In this document: positions 1 through 10,650 of the stretch, in pieces
Layout: every line of letters starts with the position of its first letter
Numbering within the stretch: position 1 is the stretch's first letter
Origin: Actinomortierella ambigua
Taxonomy: Eukaryota > Mortierellomycota > Mortierellomycetes > Mortierellales > Mortierellaceae
Length of the DNA: 64,000 bases
Assembly (NCBI GenBank): GCA_016098155.1
Contig: JAAAJB010000049.1
Span: forward strand, 1 to 64,000
Direction: 5' to 3'
Translations under genes and position numbers: made by a program
Notes under the pieces: generated by a model
Database searches by the model: none
Told to the model about the DNA's origin: nothing
Seen by the model: only the letters and a program-made list of their open reading frames with translations

Positions 1-52
<52 letters not shown>
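1..52. repeat. (TC)n microsatellite at window edge
   Basis: An uninterrupted TC dinucleotide run fills the first 52 bases and probably continues upstream. It ends about 50 bases before the inferred splice acceptor of the first ABC transporter, so it lies inside an intron and may act as part of its pyrimidine-rich region. Confidence 0.95.
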
Positions 53-55
<3 letters not shown>

Positions 56-104
56 AATTGCATACCTCCACGCCGCACCTGTACCCCTGTTCTTCATCGG
101 ATAG

Positions 105-3100
105 GATCGGCTCTCTCGGAGCCTTGGTCAACGGCGTTGGTCAGCCCATCATCGCCATCCTGATGGGCGACGTCATCAACTCGCTCAGACTGCCCCTCGA
201 CGAGGCCGTTGCCGAGATGCGTGAACTCGTCATCAAGTTCACTGTTGTGGGTGCCATTGCCTTCTTCTGCGCCTACTCCCAGATGTGCTTCTTCACCCTC
301 GCTGCCGAGAACCAGACCAAGAAGATCCGTGAAAAGTACTTGCATGCCATCCTCCGTCAGGACATTGGCTGGCACGACACTGGCCGCAAGAATGAGTCGC
401 TCAACTCGCGTCTCTCCGCCGATACCCAGCTTATCTTTGATGGTATGGCCGACAAGGTCGGTATGACCGTCATGTCCCTTGCTACATTTGTGTCCGGTTT
501 CGCCATCGCCTTCTCTCACGGCTGGCGCATGAGTTTGGTCCTGATGAGCGCTGTTCCCTTGATGGCTGGTAAGTCGCGTGTTCACCCACTTGACTATCAA
601 CATACTTTGATAGAACCAGTGAAGAAAAAAAAAGCCGCACATAACTCAATGCTGTATGTATATATCTTTTCTTTCTTTTTCTTTACTTCCCACACCCCCT
701 TCTTTTGATAGCCACTGGCTTTATCATGGCCAAACTCATCGCTGGCGAGTCGGAGGAAGGCCAGGGTTCGTACGCAAAGGCCGGAGCTCTCGCTGAGCAG
801 GCCATCTCGTCGATCCGCACAGTCTTTGCTTTTGATGGCCAGCAGCGTGAGATCAAGAAGTACGAAGAGAAGCTCGATGATGCCTACAAATCTGGCAAGA
901 AAAAGTCGTGGGCCCAGGGTATTGGCATGGGTGCCTTCATGCTCATCATGTTCCTGTCCTACGCTCTGGCCTTCTGGTTCGGCTCTCGTGAGGTCAAGGC
1001 CGGTCGCATGGAGGCCGGCAATGTCTTGACCGTGTTGTTCTCCACCATCATGGGTGCCTTCTCGCTCGGCAACGTTGGTCCCAACATTGGTACCTTTGCC
1101 AAAGCTCAGGCTGCTGCGTACAACATTTTCGCCACCATCGATCGTGTGCCCACAATCGACTCTGCTGATCCCAGCGGTGCCAAGCCAGAAAACATTCAGG
1201 GCCATATTGTTGCCCGTGACATTGACTTTGCCTATCCTTCGCGCCCTGATATTCCCATTCTCAAGAAGCTCAACCTTGAGGTCAAGCCAGGCCAGACGGT
1301 CGCCTTGGTTGGTCACTCTGGATCTGGAAAGTCCACCATCGTTGGTCTTCTCGAGCGCTTCTATGATATTGCTGGTGGTTCGTTGACTATTGACGGTGTG
1401 GAGGTCAAGGACTTTAACGTTGGCCATCTGCGCGACACCATCGGTCTTGTCTCTCAGGAGCCAATCTTGTTCAACGCCACCATCAAGCAAAACATCATCT
1501 ACGGTGTTCGCAAGGATCAACAGCAGCCCACAGACAAACAGATTGAGGAGGTCTGCCGTCTCGCAAACGCCCACGACTTTATCTCCCGCCTCCCTCAAAA
1601 GTACAACTCGATGGTCGGTGAGAAGGGTGCTCTGTTGTCCGGTGGTCAGAAGCAGCGTATCGCCATTGCTCGTGCCTTGATCAAGAACCCCAAGATTTTG
1701 TTGCTGGATGAGGCCACGTCGGCCTTGGATACCGAGTCTGAGCGCATTGTGCAGTCTGCCCTGGACAACGCTGCCGAGGGCCGCTCGACCGTTGTCATTG
1801 CTCATCGTCTCTCGACCATCATGAATGCCGACTGGATCTACGTCATGGACAAGGGTGTCGTTCTCGAGGAGGGCACCCACGATTCGCTCATGAGCCGTGG
1901 TGGTGTCTACAACGAATTTGTCAACAAGCAGCAGCTCAAGACTGGTGGTACAGATGTTACTCCCCAGCCCGAGATTGACGAGGCTGATCTTGCTCCTGGT
2001 GTTCTTCCTCACAAGATTGAATTCGCCGATGGCACCACCCAGGAGGGCACCAAGACTGGTCGTCGTTCGAGCTTCCTTCGCCGCATGTCGTCTCAACACT
2101 CTGTCTCGCGCTCGGAAAAGTCGCTCGATCTCGAGGCCGGCCTTGATGAGGAATTGTCAGCGGCCAAGGCCAAGAAGGAGGCCGCGAAGAAGCTCAAGGC
2201 CCAAAAGGCTCCCATCGGTCGTACGATGGTTTACCTTCGCGATGATTACTTTCTTTGCCTGCTCGGCTGTTTCTTTGCCATCATCCAAGGTGCCACGTTC
2301 CCTCTCTTCTCCCAGATCTTCTCCTATGCTCTGCAGCCTCTGTACAATCTCGGCTCCGAAGATTGGGACGATAAGGTCAACTTTTATGCTCTCATGTTTG
2401 TAGTCCTGGCTGTGGTTGCCTTTGCTGGTTTTGGCTTTGGTATGACGATCTTCTTGCTGGTCGGTGAGCGCATCACCCGCAAGATGCGTTCTCTCAGCTA
2501 CCGCGCCGTCCTGTCGCAGGAAGTCGCCTTCTTTGACCGCCCTGAGAATGCCACTGGTTCGCTGGCCTCGCGCCTGGCGACTGATGCCCAGCAGATGTTT
2601 GACATGGTCTCGCAGACGATTCTGACAACTGTCTCTTCGATTGCTACTGTTGCCTGCGGTCTTGGTTTTGCTTTCGCTGCCACTTGGGAGATGACGCTGA
2701 TTATTCTTGCTGCCGTGCCGATCATCGGTATGGCCCAGTACCTTGAACTGGCTGCCCTGACCGGTTTCGGCTCCAAGACCCGTAAGGCCTATGAGCGCTC
2801 GGGCCAGGTTGCTGGTGAGGCCATTGCCAACATTCGCACAGTCGCATCGCTGGCCAAGGAGAACGAGTTTGAGAGCCGCTACATGGATGTGACCAAGGAG
2901 CCGCACAAGTATGCCCGCAACAAGGCTATCTTTGCCTCGGCTGGTTTCGGTATTTCGCAGGCCGTCATGTACTGGTCGTACTCTGTTGGTTTCTATGGTG
3001 GTTACCGTCTGGTCGAGGCTGGAACCATCACTTGGGACCAGATGTTCAAGTGCATGTTCGGTATTGTCTTCATGGCCCTCTCGCTCGGTCACATCACCAG

Positions 3101-3950
3101 TGAACTACCCAAGTATGCCAAGGGCAAGCAGTCGGCCATTAACATCTATGAGCTGTTGGACAAACATACGACCATCGACGCTGACAAGGACGGCATCAAG
3201 CTCGAACGTGTCACGGGTTCGCTGGCGCTGGAGAAGGTGGATTTCCACTACCCAACTCGTCCCGATATCCAGATCTTCAACAATGTCGAGGTCAAGGTCA
3301 AGCCCTCCAACACCGTCGCCTTGGTGGGTCCCTCGGGATGTGGCAAGTCGACCATCATTGCCCTGCTGGAGCGTTGGTACGATGTCGATGGTGGCAAGGC
3401 TGTTGTGGATTCGCACAATGTGCGCGATTTGCAGCTGCACAATGTCCGCCAACACATGGCCTTGGTCGGTCAGGAGCCTGTCCTGTTCGACATGTCGATC
3501 AAGGACAACATCTTGTACGGCTTGCCCGACAGCAACGGCACCATGGAACAGGTCGAGGAGGCTGCCAAGATGGCCAACATCCACAACTTTGTCATGTCCC
3601 TGCCCAAGGGCTACGAGACCTCGGTTGGCGACAAGGGATCTCAGCTGTCTGGTGGTCAGAAGCAGCGCATTGCCATCGCTCGCGCGATGATTCGCAACCC
3701 TCGCATTCTGTTGCTCGACGAGGCGACCTCGGCCTTGGACTCGGAGTCCGAGAAGTTGGTCCAGGAGGCCCTTGACAAGGCCCGTGCTGGTCGTACAACG
3801 ATTGTCATTGCCCATCGTCTCTCGACCATCCAGGACGCCGATCTTATCTTGGTCGTCAAGGATGGCAAGATTGTCGAGTCTGGTCGTCATTATGAGCTGG
3901 TTAGCTTGGGTGGTGTCTATGCCGATCTCTGCCAAAAGCAAAACCTGTAG
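105..3950 (+). CDS. ABCB-type multidrug ABC transporter 1 (5' partial)
   Basis: This is a full-size ABC exporter (TMD-NBD-TMD-NBD, P-glycoprotein/Mdr type) of a plasma or internal membrane that would use ATP to export hydrophobic compounds. Visible exons are 105-568 and 712-3950, 1233 residues, with the N-terminus outside the window. The acceptor at 103-104 is placed by matching the intron of the paralog at 10651. Intron 569-711 (GTAAGT...TAG) restores the frame between LMA and ATGF. NBD1 has Walker A GHSGSGKST (1311-1337), LSGGQ near 1635 and Walker B with [14 protein letters not shown]2 has GPSGCGKST near 3327, LSGGQ near 3640 and the catalytic Glu, so both sites look active. A basic Ser/Arg-rich linker (about 2050-2150) joins the halves. 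The gene lacks an intron after the NBD1 FYD motif that both paralogs have. Substrate cannot be told from sequence. Confidence 0.93.
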
Positions 3951-4253
3951 TCGAACAATAATGTAGCCTTTTCTTTTACCCCCTCAACCCTCCACTCATC
4001 TGTCTCCGTTTGCATCGCATATTATAGCTCCACCTCAATATACACATAATATTTTTCACCAGTACTCGTCGTCAGAACAACAATGTAAAGTACAGATCTG
4101 CAAGCTAAAATGTGTGAATGTGTGTACATAAAAAACGCAAACAATTGTTCATGAAGCTAGAGGTGTTGACAACCGGGCATGTGTTCAACACCTCCTTCCA
4201 GCAACTCAACACCGTAACACCTCAGCCTCGGCGACAGCAGCACCGTGTTTCCC
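3951..4253. other. Downstream region of ABC transporter 1
   Basis: A pyrimidine-rich 3' flank follows the stop codon. I see no gene or canonical AATAAA here; AT-rich text near 4020-4060 may contain the 3' processing site. Confidence 0.4.
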
Positions 4254-4490
4254 AAGGTCATCGCCCCCATTCAAACCGGCTTCGTGGCGGGAAGGCTCAT
4301 CGTCAACAACGGAATAGCGCTCTACGCTCATGAATCACTCCCTACAATAAGGCAGTGGATTAGGCCTTTTTGTTCGATACGGAACAGGCTTACGACAGGG
4401 TACATCCAGACCACCTAATAGCCGCGTTAGAAATTTAGGCCTCCTCGGTCCCTTCCGGGACCTTCTCCAGCGGCTCCCCCCCCCCCCGAT
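4254..4490 (+). pseudogene. Relic of LINE-type reverse transcriptase
   Basis: The plus strand encodes two blocks typical of non-LTR retrotransposon reverse transcriptases. The first is IQTGFVAGRLIVNNGIAL (about 4269-4322), matching the palm-proximal QTGF..GR.I.DN block. The second is FDTEQAYDRVHPDHL (about 4362-4410), matching the catalytic-Asp block D.EKAYDRV. Stop codons and a frameshift near 4430 separate the pieces, after which a third frame resumes with LGLLGPFRDLLQRL. No intact element, endonuclease domain or target-site duplication is visible. I infer an old, truncated LINE insertion. The remaining text to 4550 is low complexity (C-run, GGA repeats). Confidence 0.7.
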
Positions 4491-4547
4491 GAAATTCAAA
4501 TCTACAAAAAAAAATTCATGAAAGGAGGAGGAGGAGAGGCTCCAGGG

Positions 4548-4860
4548 ACAACATGGGCACCTCACTTGACCCCACAAGTCTATCTGGACCTCATACTGAT
4601 GCAGGGAACAGTTCACTTTCATGGGAGGTACTGGCTCAGATATCTCAAATTCGAGAAGTGCTTACAGCAAGTACCAGACTAGACCAGAGCATCCTACTAA
4701 CCCACGAAATGCGGATATCCTATGTTTTTTTTTCGCGTGGCCGCGGACTGAACAGTCGGCAGCAGTACGATCAGGGACGTGGTGGAGACGCACGGCCTCA
4801 TCCACGGTCGAACGGAAGGATTCGCATAGTCAACAAAGGGCGAGTTTGTCATTTAATTTT
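4548..4860 (+). pseudogene. Frameshifted coding relic of unknown family
   Basis: Protein-like sequence can be followed on the plus strand only by changing frame. One frame gives LTPQVYLDLILMQGTVHFHG and then RYWLRYLKF. A second gives REVLTAS. A third gives TRPEHPTNPRNADILCFF followed by AWPRTEQSAAVRSGTWWRR and STVERK. The pieces are contiguous and their composition (W, Y, R rich) is unlike random text, which suggests a once-continuous ORF damaged by indels. I do not recognise the family. It could be part of the same retroelement remnant or an independent dead gene. Confidence 0.4.
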
Positions 4861-4892
4861 CATTGGGAAAAAAATATAGAAAAAAAACTAGC

Positions 4893-5142
4893 CTAACAGC
4901 TTCTCCACGAGAATTCAGCCTCGTCTTCGCAACAGCTTATAAACTGATCACGAGTGTCTTGGTTGATGGCATAACACTCCATTCTTTGAGAGCAATAGCA
5001 CATTTCAGTGTTTCCAACCTTGCTTGCACATTGTTTTGTTTTCTCCCAATCGACAGAAACGTCGCCCTGGGGGCTGAGACATCGCAATCCCCAAGCAGAA
5101 GGGCAACCGATAGTGCAAGGCCAGCCATCACAGTCGCAAGCG
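4893..5142 (-). pseudogene. Cysteine-rich orphan exon
   Basis: Read on the minus strand from a good acceptor (pyrimidine tract, AACAG at 5143-5147) to a stop at 4893, this gives about 82 residues with 12 cysteines. It starts ACDCDGWPCTIGCPSAW, contains EMCYCSQRMECYAIN and ends near FISCCEDEAEFSWRSC. Such density and the paired CxC and CC patterns are typical of secreted disulfide-bonded proteins. No in-frame ATG or signal peptide could be joined upstream. A hydrophobic stretch exists in another frame just upstream (about 5080-5150). It may be the last exon of an unresolved gene or a fragment. Family unknown. Confidence 0.35.
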
Positions 5143-5808
5143 CTGTTAAAAAGCTTCGCCAATATTTGTTTGTGGCCTTGTTATCGTTCATTCCCATGCT
5201 TGCTCGTTTTGCAGGGCTGAGATCTGGGTGATACAGCGGGAGCAAAAATGGATAGTAGCCGTACTTTGTGGATCAGTGGTATGAACTCAAGCGCAGCTTG
5301 TAGGATGGGCCGTGGCTCTACAAAGGCTTTTGGTCGAAGCCCCACTTTAAAAATCCGGTCTTTGGAGGTGTCCGAGATGGCCCTCTGAGCCAAGCCCTAG
5401 GTCTTGGCCCCCGAGAAAGGACCTGAGACCGATCGTGGCCATATTGCAGCGGTCAACCTCGCCCAGGGCGGCGTACCAGCACGCCGAGCAGATCGTTTGA
5501 CCCGCACAATTGCAGCGGGCCAAAGTGGGGACAGTCGATGCCGCCTTTTTCTAACGGGAAAGAGCAAAGTGCTTAGTTCAAGAAACTCTTTTTATGCATC
5601 TGGAGAATTACGCACAAGTGGTTTTATTCATGGCAGCGAGGAAATAGTCGAAGGAAGTCAATTTGAGGAAGCCTAGAGGGACACTATGCACTGAGCTATG
5701 AGTCTCAAGGCTTTGAAAGTGTTTTCTTCCGCGCATCGAGGATAGCAGGCAAAAAAAAAAAAAAAAAAAAAAAGACCATCCCGTTCCCTTTCCCTACATA
5801 TTGTGTAT
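5143..5808. other. Gene-free stretch ending in poly(A) tract
   Basis: No supportable gene. A 23-base A run occupies 5751-5773 on the plus strand and could be the tail of an inserted retroelement copy, given the reverse transcriptase relic upstream, or simply a slippage tract. Confidence 0.4.
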
Positions 5809-7003
5809 TCAGTGGTCACCAAAATCGATCAGATTGTGCTCGGCTGCAGGGCCCGTGTCTTCTTCGTCACCTTGAATGGATCGGAGATCAATCAAGTCGT
5901 GCTCGATCCAGCCAAATATCTCCTGCTCATCTTGGTTCCCACAATGCGGGTTCGTGTCATGATACTCCGCGACGGTGGCATGCGTTAGGTCTGGGGGCGC
6001 CGCCGCATGGCTGGATCCGCGATATGCGTCGGCGGTCAACCACGCGATAATTTCTTTTACGTCCGAGTGTTGGAAGGATAGGCGTAGAATCATACGGCTT
6101 CGTCCCTCGTCTCGTGCAACGCACCTGATTGGCATGCGTATGGCACTATTTGGAGGTATCTCCAACTCTTGGCCCTCATTATGAATATGAAAGGCAGATG
6201 AAGAGAGAGATGGCGACGACGAAAGTGACGAAAACGATGATTCAGAGGATGATTGTAATACCGACCGCCGCGACTCTGACTGCGAGGGCGATGGCGGCAA
6301 CCACAGCGAGCAGTACGATGGCGCGATCAAGTTGGCTTTTACAACACAAGATGTGTCGGCCCGATTCTTGATCGTCAACTGTTGAACATACTCCTGGTGG
6401 ACCTCAACAGATCCAAAAACGAGCTGGATGGATTCGACCCATGCAGCTGCCAGTTTGCTGGGGTTTCCTGGTAGCCGACCATGGACTACGTGCCGGTGCT
6501 GTAGACATTCGCGGAGACTAGACATCACTGGGTTCTGAGGACAATCTTTGCACACGTAGGCATAATCGACTCGTAAAAACATGTCATTGGCATCGCGATG
6601 AACATGGCGAGGTATCTTATCCAGGTGGGGGTTGCAAGTGTTGGTCGTGAAGTGGCGGTCAGTGCTAGGCGCATCAGCCAAGCAGGAGAGCAAATCCGAT
6701 CTACACGCCTGACAGATGGTCTTGAAGCCCTCAAGTACCGTGATACAGTGGCGGCGGTCGAGGGGGTCGAAAGGGGGCTCCGGCCGCATGCAAGGTCTTG
6801 AATGCGATACCTCAAGGTCCATAATTTTGTGGCACGAGCGACATACCTTACGGTAAACTGGCCTGAATGACCTGCCGCTATCATTGAACTCAGTGGTGGC
6901 ATGTGCCACGCGGCCCTTGTGGAGAGCACTACTGTGATGCTGCTGTGCCTTGTAGTAACTCAGTATGTACTCCTCACAAACACAACAGTTCCAGTAATAG
7001 TTC
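5809..7003 (-). CDS. Cys/His-rich putative zinc-binding protein (5' end unresolved)
   Basis: The minus-strand open frame is about 397 codons from an acceptor-like TACTAG at 7004-7008 to a TGA at 5809-5811. Near the start, CCVCEEYILSYY followed by QQHHSSALH resembles a CxxC...HxnH finger. CRSCHKIM, CQACRSDLLSC and YVCKDC with CLQHRHVVHG follow, so several zinc sites are plausible. A Ser-rich segment lies around 6160-6300, followed by a more ordered C-terminus with two acidic DLIDL/NLIDF-type motifs. No ATG begins the frame, and upstream sequence to 7110 is open but starts only with TTG, so the first exon is missing from my model. Function unknown. Its setting among relics makes a lineage-specific or decaying gene possible. 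Confidence 0.5.
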
Positions 7004-8020
7004 CTAGTAAGCCTTTTTAAATAAAAAAGAGCACCGATTGAATCAAGTAAGAAACATGTGCAGGTGCAAAGAGGGAATGAGTCCAAGTCACCGAAGGCTA
7101 AAGTCGCCAAGTAGATCGATATTCAATGCAAGGCAACCATGCTTTCATGTCATTCATCAAGACGCCGGACTCACTTGGGAAGCATTCCTTGAAAATGTTG
7201 ATATGAGGGATGGGGAAGAGGCGAATTTCTGGGACCCATCCATTTATAATGATGCGTGTACACGGTCACCAATACTGGAGGCAATCAGTATTGGGTGATG
7301 TAAAAACGATGATTGGGGTTGGATGCATCTATTTTTCAGACAATGGTGGAATGAAGATAACAGTAGGAAAGATTAGTGTAGGGAAGCTACTACAGTCCAA
7401 AGGATTATCATGCGCTGAGCGGCGATGAAGGCGAACCACCATGGCCATACGTAGCCTGGTCATGAAGGTCGGTACAAGGGGGTTAGGTTCAGAGGTGACA
7501 AGCAGACCACATTGGGGAACCCAAATGAGATTTAGCTCTGATGCTATACTAACCGATGCGTTGATTGTCTGTGGTGGAGGCCCATCATCGTGCTCGTGAC
7601 AAAAAGTAGAGGGGCTGATTGACTTTGCTCAAGGGGGAGGGGGTCGATGCGAAACATTTTCTGAGGATCCGTTCAAGTGCGCCAGAGCCGCCAATTCGAC
7701 AAATAGGGGCCTTGACTATGAGGACACATATGCTTATTTGCTCTGACTTTGAGCACAGAACGGAAATGAGGGAAGGCCTCCTTGTTGCTTTCTTTCTCAT
7801 ACCTCATTTACTTCACGGACACTCCCTGAAAAACTTCTCTCGCACCTGTTTTTCTCTTTTGCTGGTCCCCGGTATCGGTCTTCATGCACGGCATCTTGTC
7901 ACCTGTAAGCGCACCACCAACCAAAGCACAAATGATTATCCACCACCCTGACCTTACTTCTTTCCTTCACTGCCTCACTTTTCTTTCCTTCATCTCACCT
8001 ACCCTATCCTGTAGTCCTCC
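7004..8020. other. Intergenic region before the kinase-Sel1 gene
   Basis: It lies between the Cys-rich gene and the kinase-like gene and must contain the 5' end of both. No convincing first exon was found for either. A hairpin sits at 7267-7297. CT-rich text from 7840 to 8010 could be a leader or intron tail of the kinase-like gene. Confidence 0.4.
7267..7297. repeat. Short inverted repeat (hairpin)
   Basis: CCAATACTG and its exact reverse complement CAGTATTGG flank an 8-base loop. The arms extend to TCACCAATACTG with one bulged G. It lies between the two 5' ends and has no adjacent U-run, so a function is not evident. Confidence 0.5.
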
Positions 8021-10057
8021 TTGGCAGTCACTGGTCCCACTAGTCTTGGAGATCATGGGTCCGTCCTCAAGGCTCGCTTCAAGGTCACTCTCAGGGTGTA
8101 CAATGTCACAGAAGTGGAAGAAGCGATCAACAGCGACATTGAACATGAGATCCAGGCTCTATTCGATCTTCATCACAACCACATCCTGAGGTTTTATGAG
8201 AAGACCTATTATGGGGGCCAACTTGCCATTGTGACGGAGGACGCTGAAGGCGGTAGTCTCAAGCGAGCCATCCGACTACGGCGTCTTGACTGGGGCGACA
8301 AGAGTCGAATTGCTAATCAGATAGCACAAGGTCTAGCGTATCTCCATCTTAGAGAGATTATCTATCGCGATCTCAAAAGCGCCTCCGTCTTGCTGACGAA
8401 AGATGGCATGACGGTCAAGCTCTGCGACTTTGGAATGCCAACCATCAAAGATATGGTGGCTTCAAAGTCTCCCCGATATCATGATGCAAGAGCCGTACGA
8501 TGGATGGCCCCCGAGCTCCTGAAAATCTCGCGGCCGAGGTACTCGTCCAAGTCAGACATATTTGCCTTTGGAGTGCTCATGTGGGAAATGGCGGCAAATT
8601 GCACAGTACCCTTCAAAAGTCAGTCCGACGATAAGAGTATCATAGAGTGGGTGAAAGTCGGCGGGCGTGAAACACTGCCACTCGATACCCCCCTCAACTA
8701 CCAATTTTGGGTGGAGCAGTGCTGGGATCATGACGCCGACAAGCGACCATGTGCGACTGATATTGACATTCTGGTTCTGGAAAATAACTATGGCTCTAAT
8801 GATGGAGAGAGCTTCCCCCCTAGCAACCATTCGCGCATCACAGAGAGCTGTGTTCTTCGCCTTGATATCGGCACACCAGCACCACTTCGAACCATGCACA
8901 GTTCCACTGGAGGTCTCTTTCATATCGATGCTCCACCATCTACCAGACCGACATTGGCGAGCCAGTCATCAACAGTCCTGCCATCGAATGGGCTCGCAAC
9001 CTTAATGGGCGTGGCAGAACGCGGCGACCTCGACGCACAGATGGAGGTGGCCTCGCGATTCAGGGATGGAAGTAGCGGTGCAAACAAGAACGATCAGTTG
9101 GCATTCAAATGGTACCGTCGGGCTGCGGACCAAGGGAATGCAGATGCTCAATACCAACTTGGAGAGCTTCTCAATCTCGGACGCGTTGCGGGCCGAAGCC
9201 ATATAGGTGCAATACCCTGGTATTTCAAAGCGGCGAATCAAGGACATGCCTCGGCACAGACAGCGCTCGGCTGGGCGTATCAGTATGGGCGAGGGGTCAA
9301 GGTCAATGAGATCGAGTCTGACTATTGGTATCTCAAGGCAGCGATGCAAGGGCATACCAAGGCACATCGCATCTTGGCCGGGCAAAACCGTCGGCGCGTC
9401 GAATCGATTTCGCGGTGCCGCCTAGCTGCTGAACAAGGCAGTAAAAATGACCAGTTTAGTCTGGGTCTCATGCACATGCATGGCCGCGGTATGGAGCAAG
9501 ACAACCTCAAGGCCGTGCAGTGGTTTCACAAGGCCGCTGAACAAGGTCATATCGACGCGCAGTTCAACCTGGGCATGATGCTCAAGGAAGGTGGTCAAGG
9601 GATTGAAGAGAATGACGAGGAAGCTGCAGCATGGCTGCAAAAGAGCGCCACCAGGGGCCAATCCCAGAGCCAGTATCATCTGGCTACCATGTATGAATAT
9701 GGTCGAGGCGTCGAGCAGAATGATCGCGATGCGGTCATTTGGTACCGCAAGGCGGCGGATCAAGGTGTTTCCGCCGCACAATTTTGCTTGGCGACGATGT
9801 ACAAAAGTGGCCGGGGCGTAGTGCAAAGCTACCAGGATGCAGCCATCTATTACCGCAAGGCTGCCGAACAAGGAGTCGCCGATGCCCAGTTCCGACTGGC
9901 GGAGGCACTTGAGCGAGGATGTGGTGTCCAAGAGAACCAAGTCGAAGCGCTGTTCTGGTACAAAACAGCAGCAGGACAAGGCCATTTGCTAGCAGAACTC
10001 AATCTGGATTGGTTGATATTCAAATTGGATGGCAAAGTGCCACCAACTGCAATGTAG
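8021..10057 (+). CDS. Protein kinase-like domain with Sel1 repeats, probable pseudokinase
   Basis: The frame opens at 8021 without an ATG (the first codon is TTG and an in-frame stop lies just upstream). The true start must lie in an unseen exon or the gene has lost its 5' end. Residues about 1-250 form a tyrosine-kinase-like domain: HEIQALFDLHH (alpha C), YRDLKSAS catalytic loop, CDFG, VRWMAPE and WEMAANCTVPFK. The VAIK Lys is Arg (VTLRV), the HRD His is Tyr and the catalytic-loop Asn is Ser, while the Asp residues of YRD and DFG remain. Residues about 325-678 contain nine Sel1-type repeats (AA.QG...AQ..LG.MY..GRGV) and a partial tenth. The fourth is degenerate. In Mortierella and Glomeromycotina such fusions are abundant signalling or scaffold proteins. 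A catalytically weak scaffold is the likeliest reading. Confidence 0.78.
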   Translation: MAVTGPTSLGDHGSVLKARFKVTLRVYNVTEVEEAINSDIEHEIQALFDLHHNHILRFYEKTYYGGQLAIVTEDAEGGSLKRAIRLRRLDWGDKSRIANQIAQGLAYLHLREIIYRDLKSASVLLTKDGMTVKLCDFGMPTIKDMVASKSPRYHDARAVRWMAPELLKISRPRYSSKSDIFAFGVLMWEMAANCTVPFKSQSDDKSIIEWVKVGGRETLPLDTPLNYQFWVEQCWDHDADKRPCATDIDILVLENNYGSNDGESFPPSNHSRITESCVLRLDIGTPAPLRTMHSSTGGLFHIDAPPSTRPTLASQSSTVLPSNGLATLMGVAERGDLDAQMEVASRFRDGSSGANKNDQLAFKWYRRAADQGNADAQYQLGELLNLGRVAGRSHIGAIPWYFKAANQGHASAQTALGWAYQYGRGVKVNEIESDYWYLKAAMQGHTKAHRILAGQNRRRVESISRCRLAAEQGSKNDQFSLGLMHMHGRGMEQDNLKAVQWFHKAAEQGHIDAQFNLGMMLKEGGQGIEENDEEAAAWLQKSATRGQSQSQYHLATMYEYGRGVEQNDRDAVIWYRKAADQGVSAAQFCLATMYKSGRGVVQSYQDAAIYYRKAAEQGVADAQFRLAEALERGCGVQENQVEALFWYKTAAGQGHLLAELNLDWLIFKLDGKVPPTAM

Positions 10058-10650
10058 AGTTTTTTTTTTTTGAGCTACGTGTTATACGAGCACAGGCCTT
10101 TCTGCGTTTAGAGGTGAATCGCCTGAAACAGGACGTTGTTCATTGGACCCGTGTTGGGAAATGTTGACCATCAATACGTCAAGCCAATATTTGGCAATGT
10201 TGTGACGTGCTGAGTTTGACGAGAATGGCTTGTGTCCCGAAAATGTTACAGCTCCAATAGGGGGCAGAAAAGGGAGGAGAGGGTGCCTGCCCCCTTCCCC
10301 TCCCGCTGAGATGGAAAATGAGCTTAAAATGTAAAATCGTATACCACTAGTCTAACCACATTTGTGTTGTGTCTGATCCAACGGGTCCAACCAAATCTAT
10401 TTTGTTTTTGGTTCCATATTGCGGATGGCTTTGCCTCCCCCTTCCCCTCTTTAATCTCCATACTGCAAGGACCACATACATAACCACACCTCTCTCTTCA
10501 CAACTCTTTCCCTCAGAGTTCCCCTCCCATCCTTCCCATCACCGAGCTGCTTAAGAGACACAAAAGTTTAGCAGTGGGGGCATCAGGTGAAAGACAACCT
10601 CATTTTCGTTTCATATCTCACTGAGGTACTCTCCGTACATACCTTGTGCC
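10058..10650. promoter_or_regulatory. Upstream region of ABC transporter 2
   Basis: A 593-base gap. A T-run follows the kinase-like gene's stop. Pyrimidine-rich text from about 10430 to 10620 precedes the ATG of the next gene and looks like its leader. No distinct TATA box or binding site could be assigned. Confidence 0.4.

Noticed and set aside
597..3941. Antisense open frames of 500, 311 and 278 codons over ABC transporter 1
   Set aside because: They lie opposite conserved coding exons, have no domain features and follow from codon bias of the sense gene.
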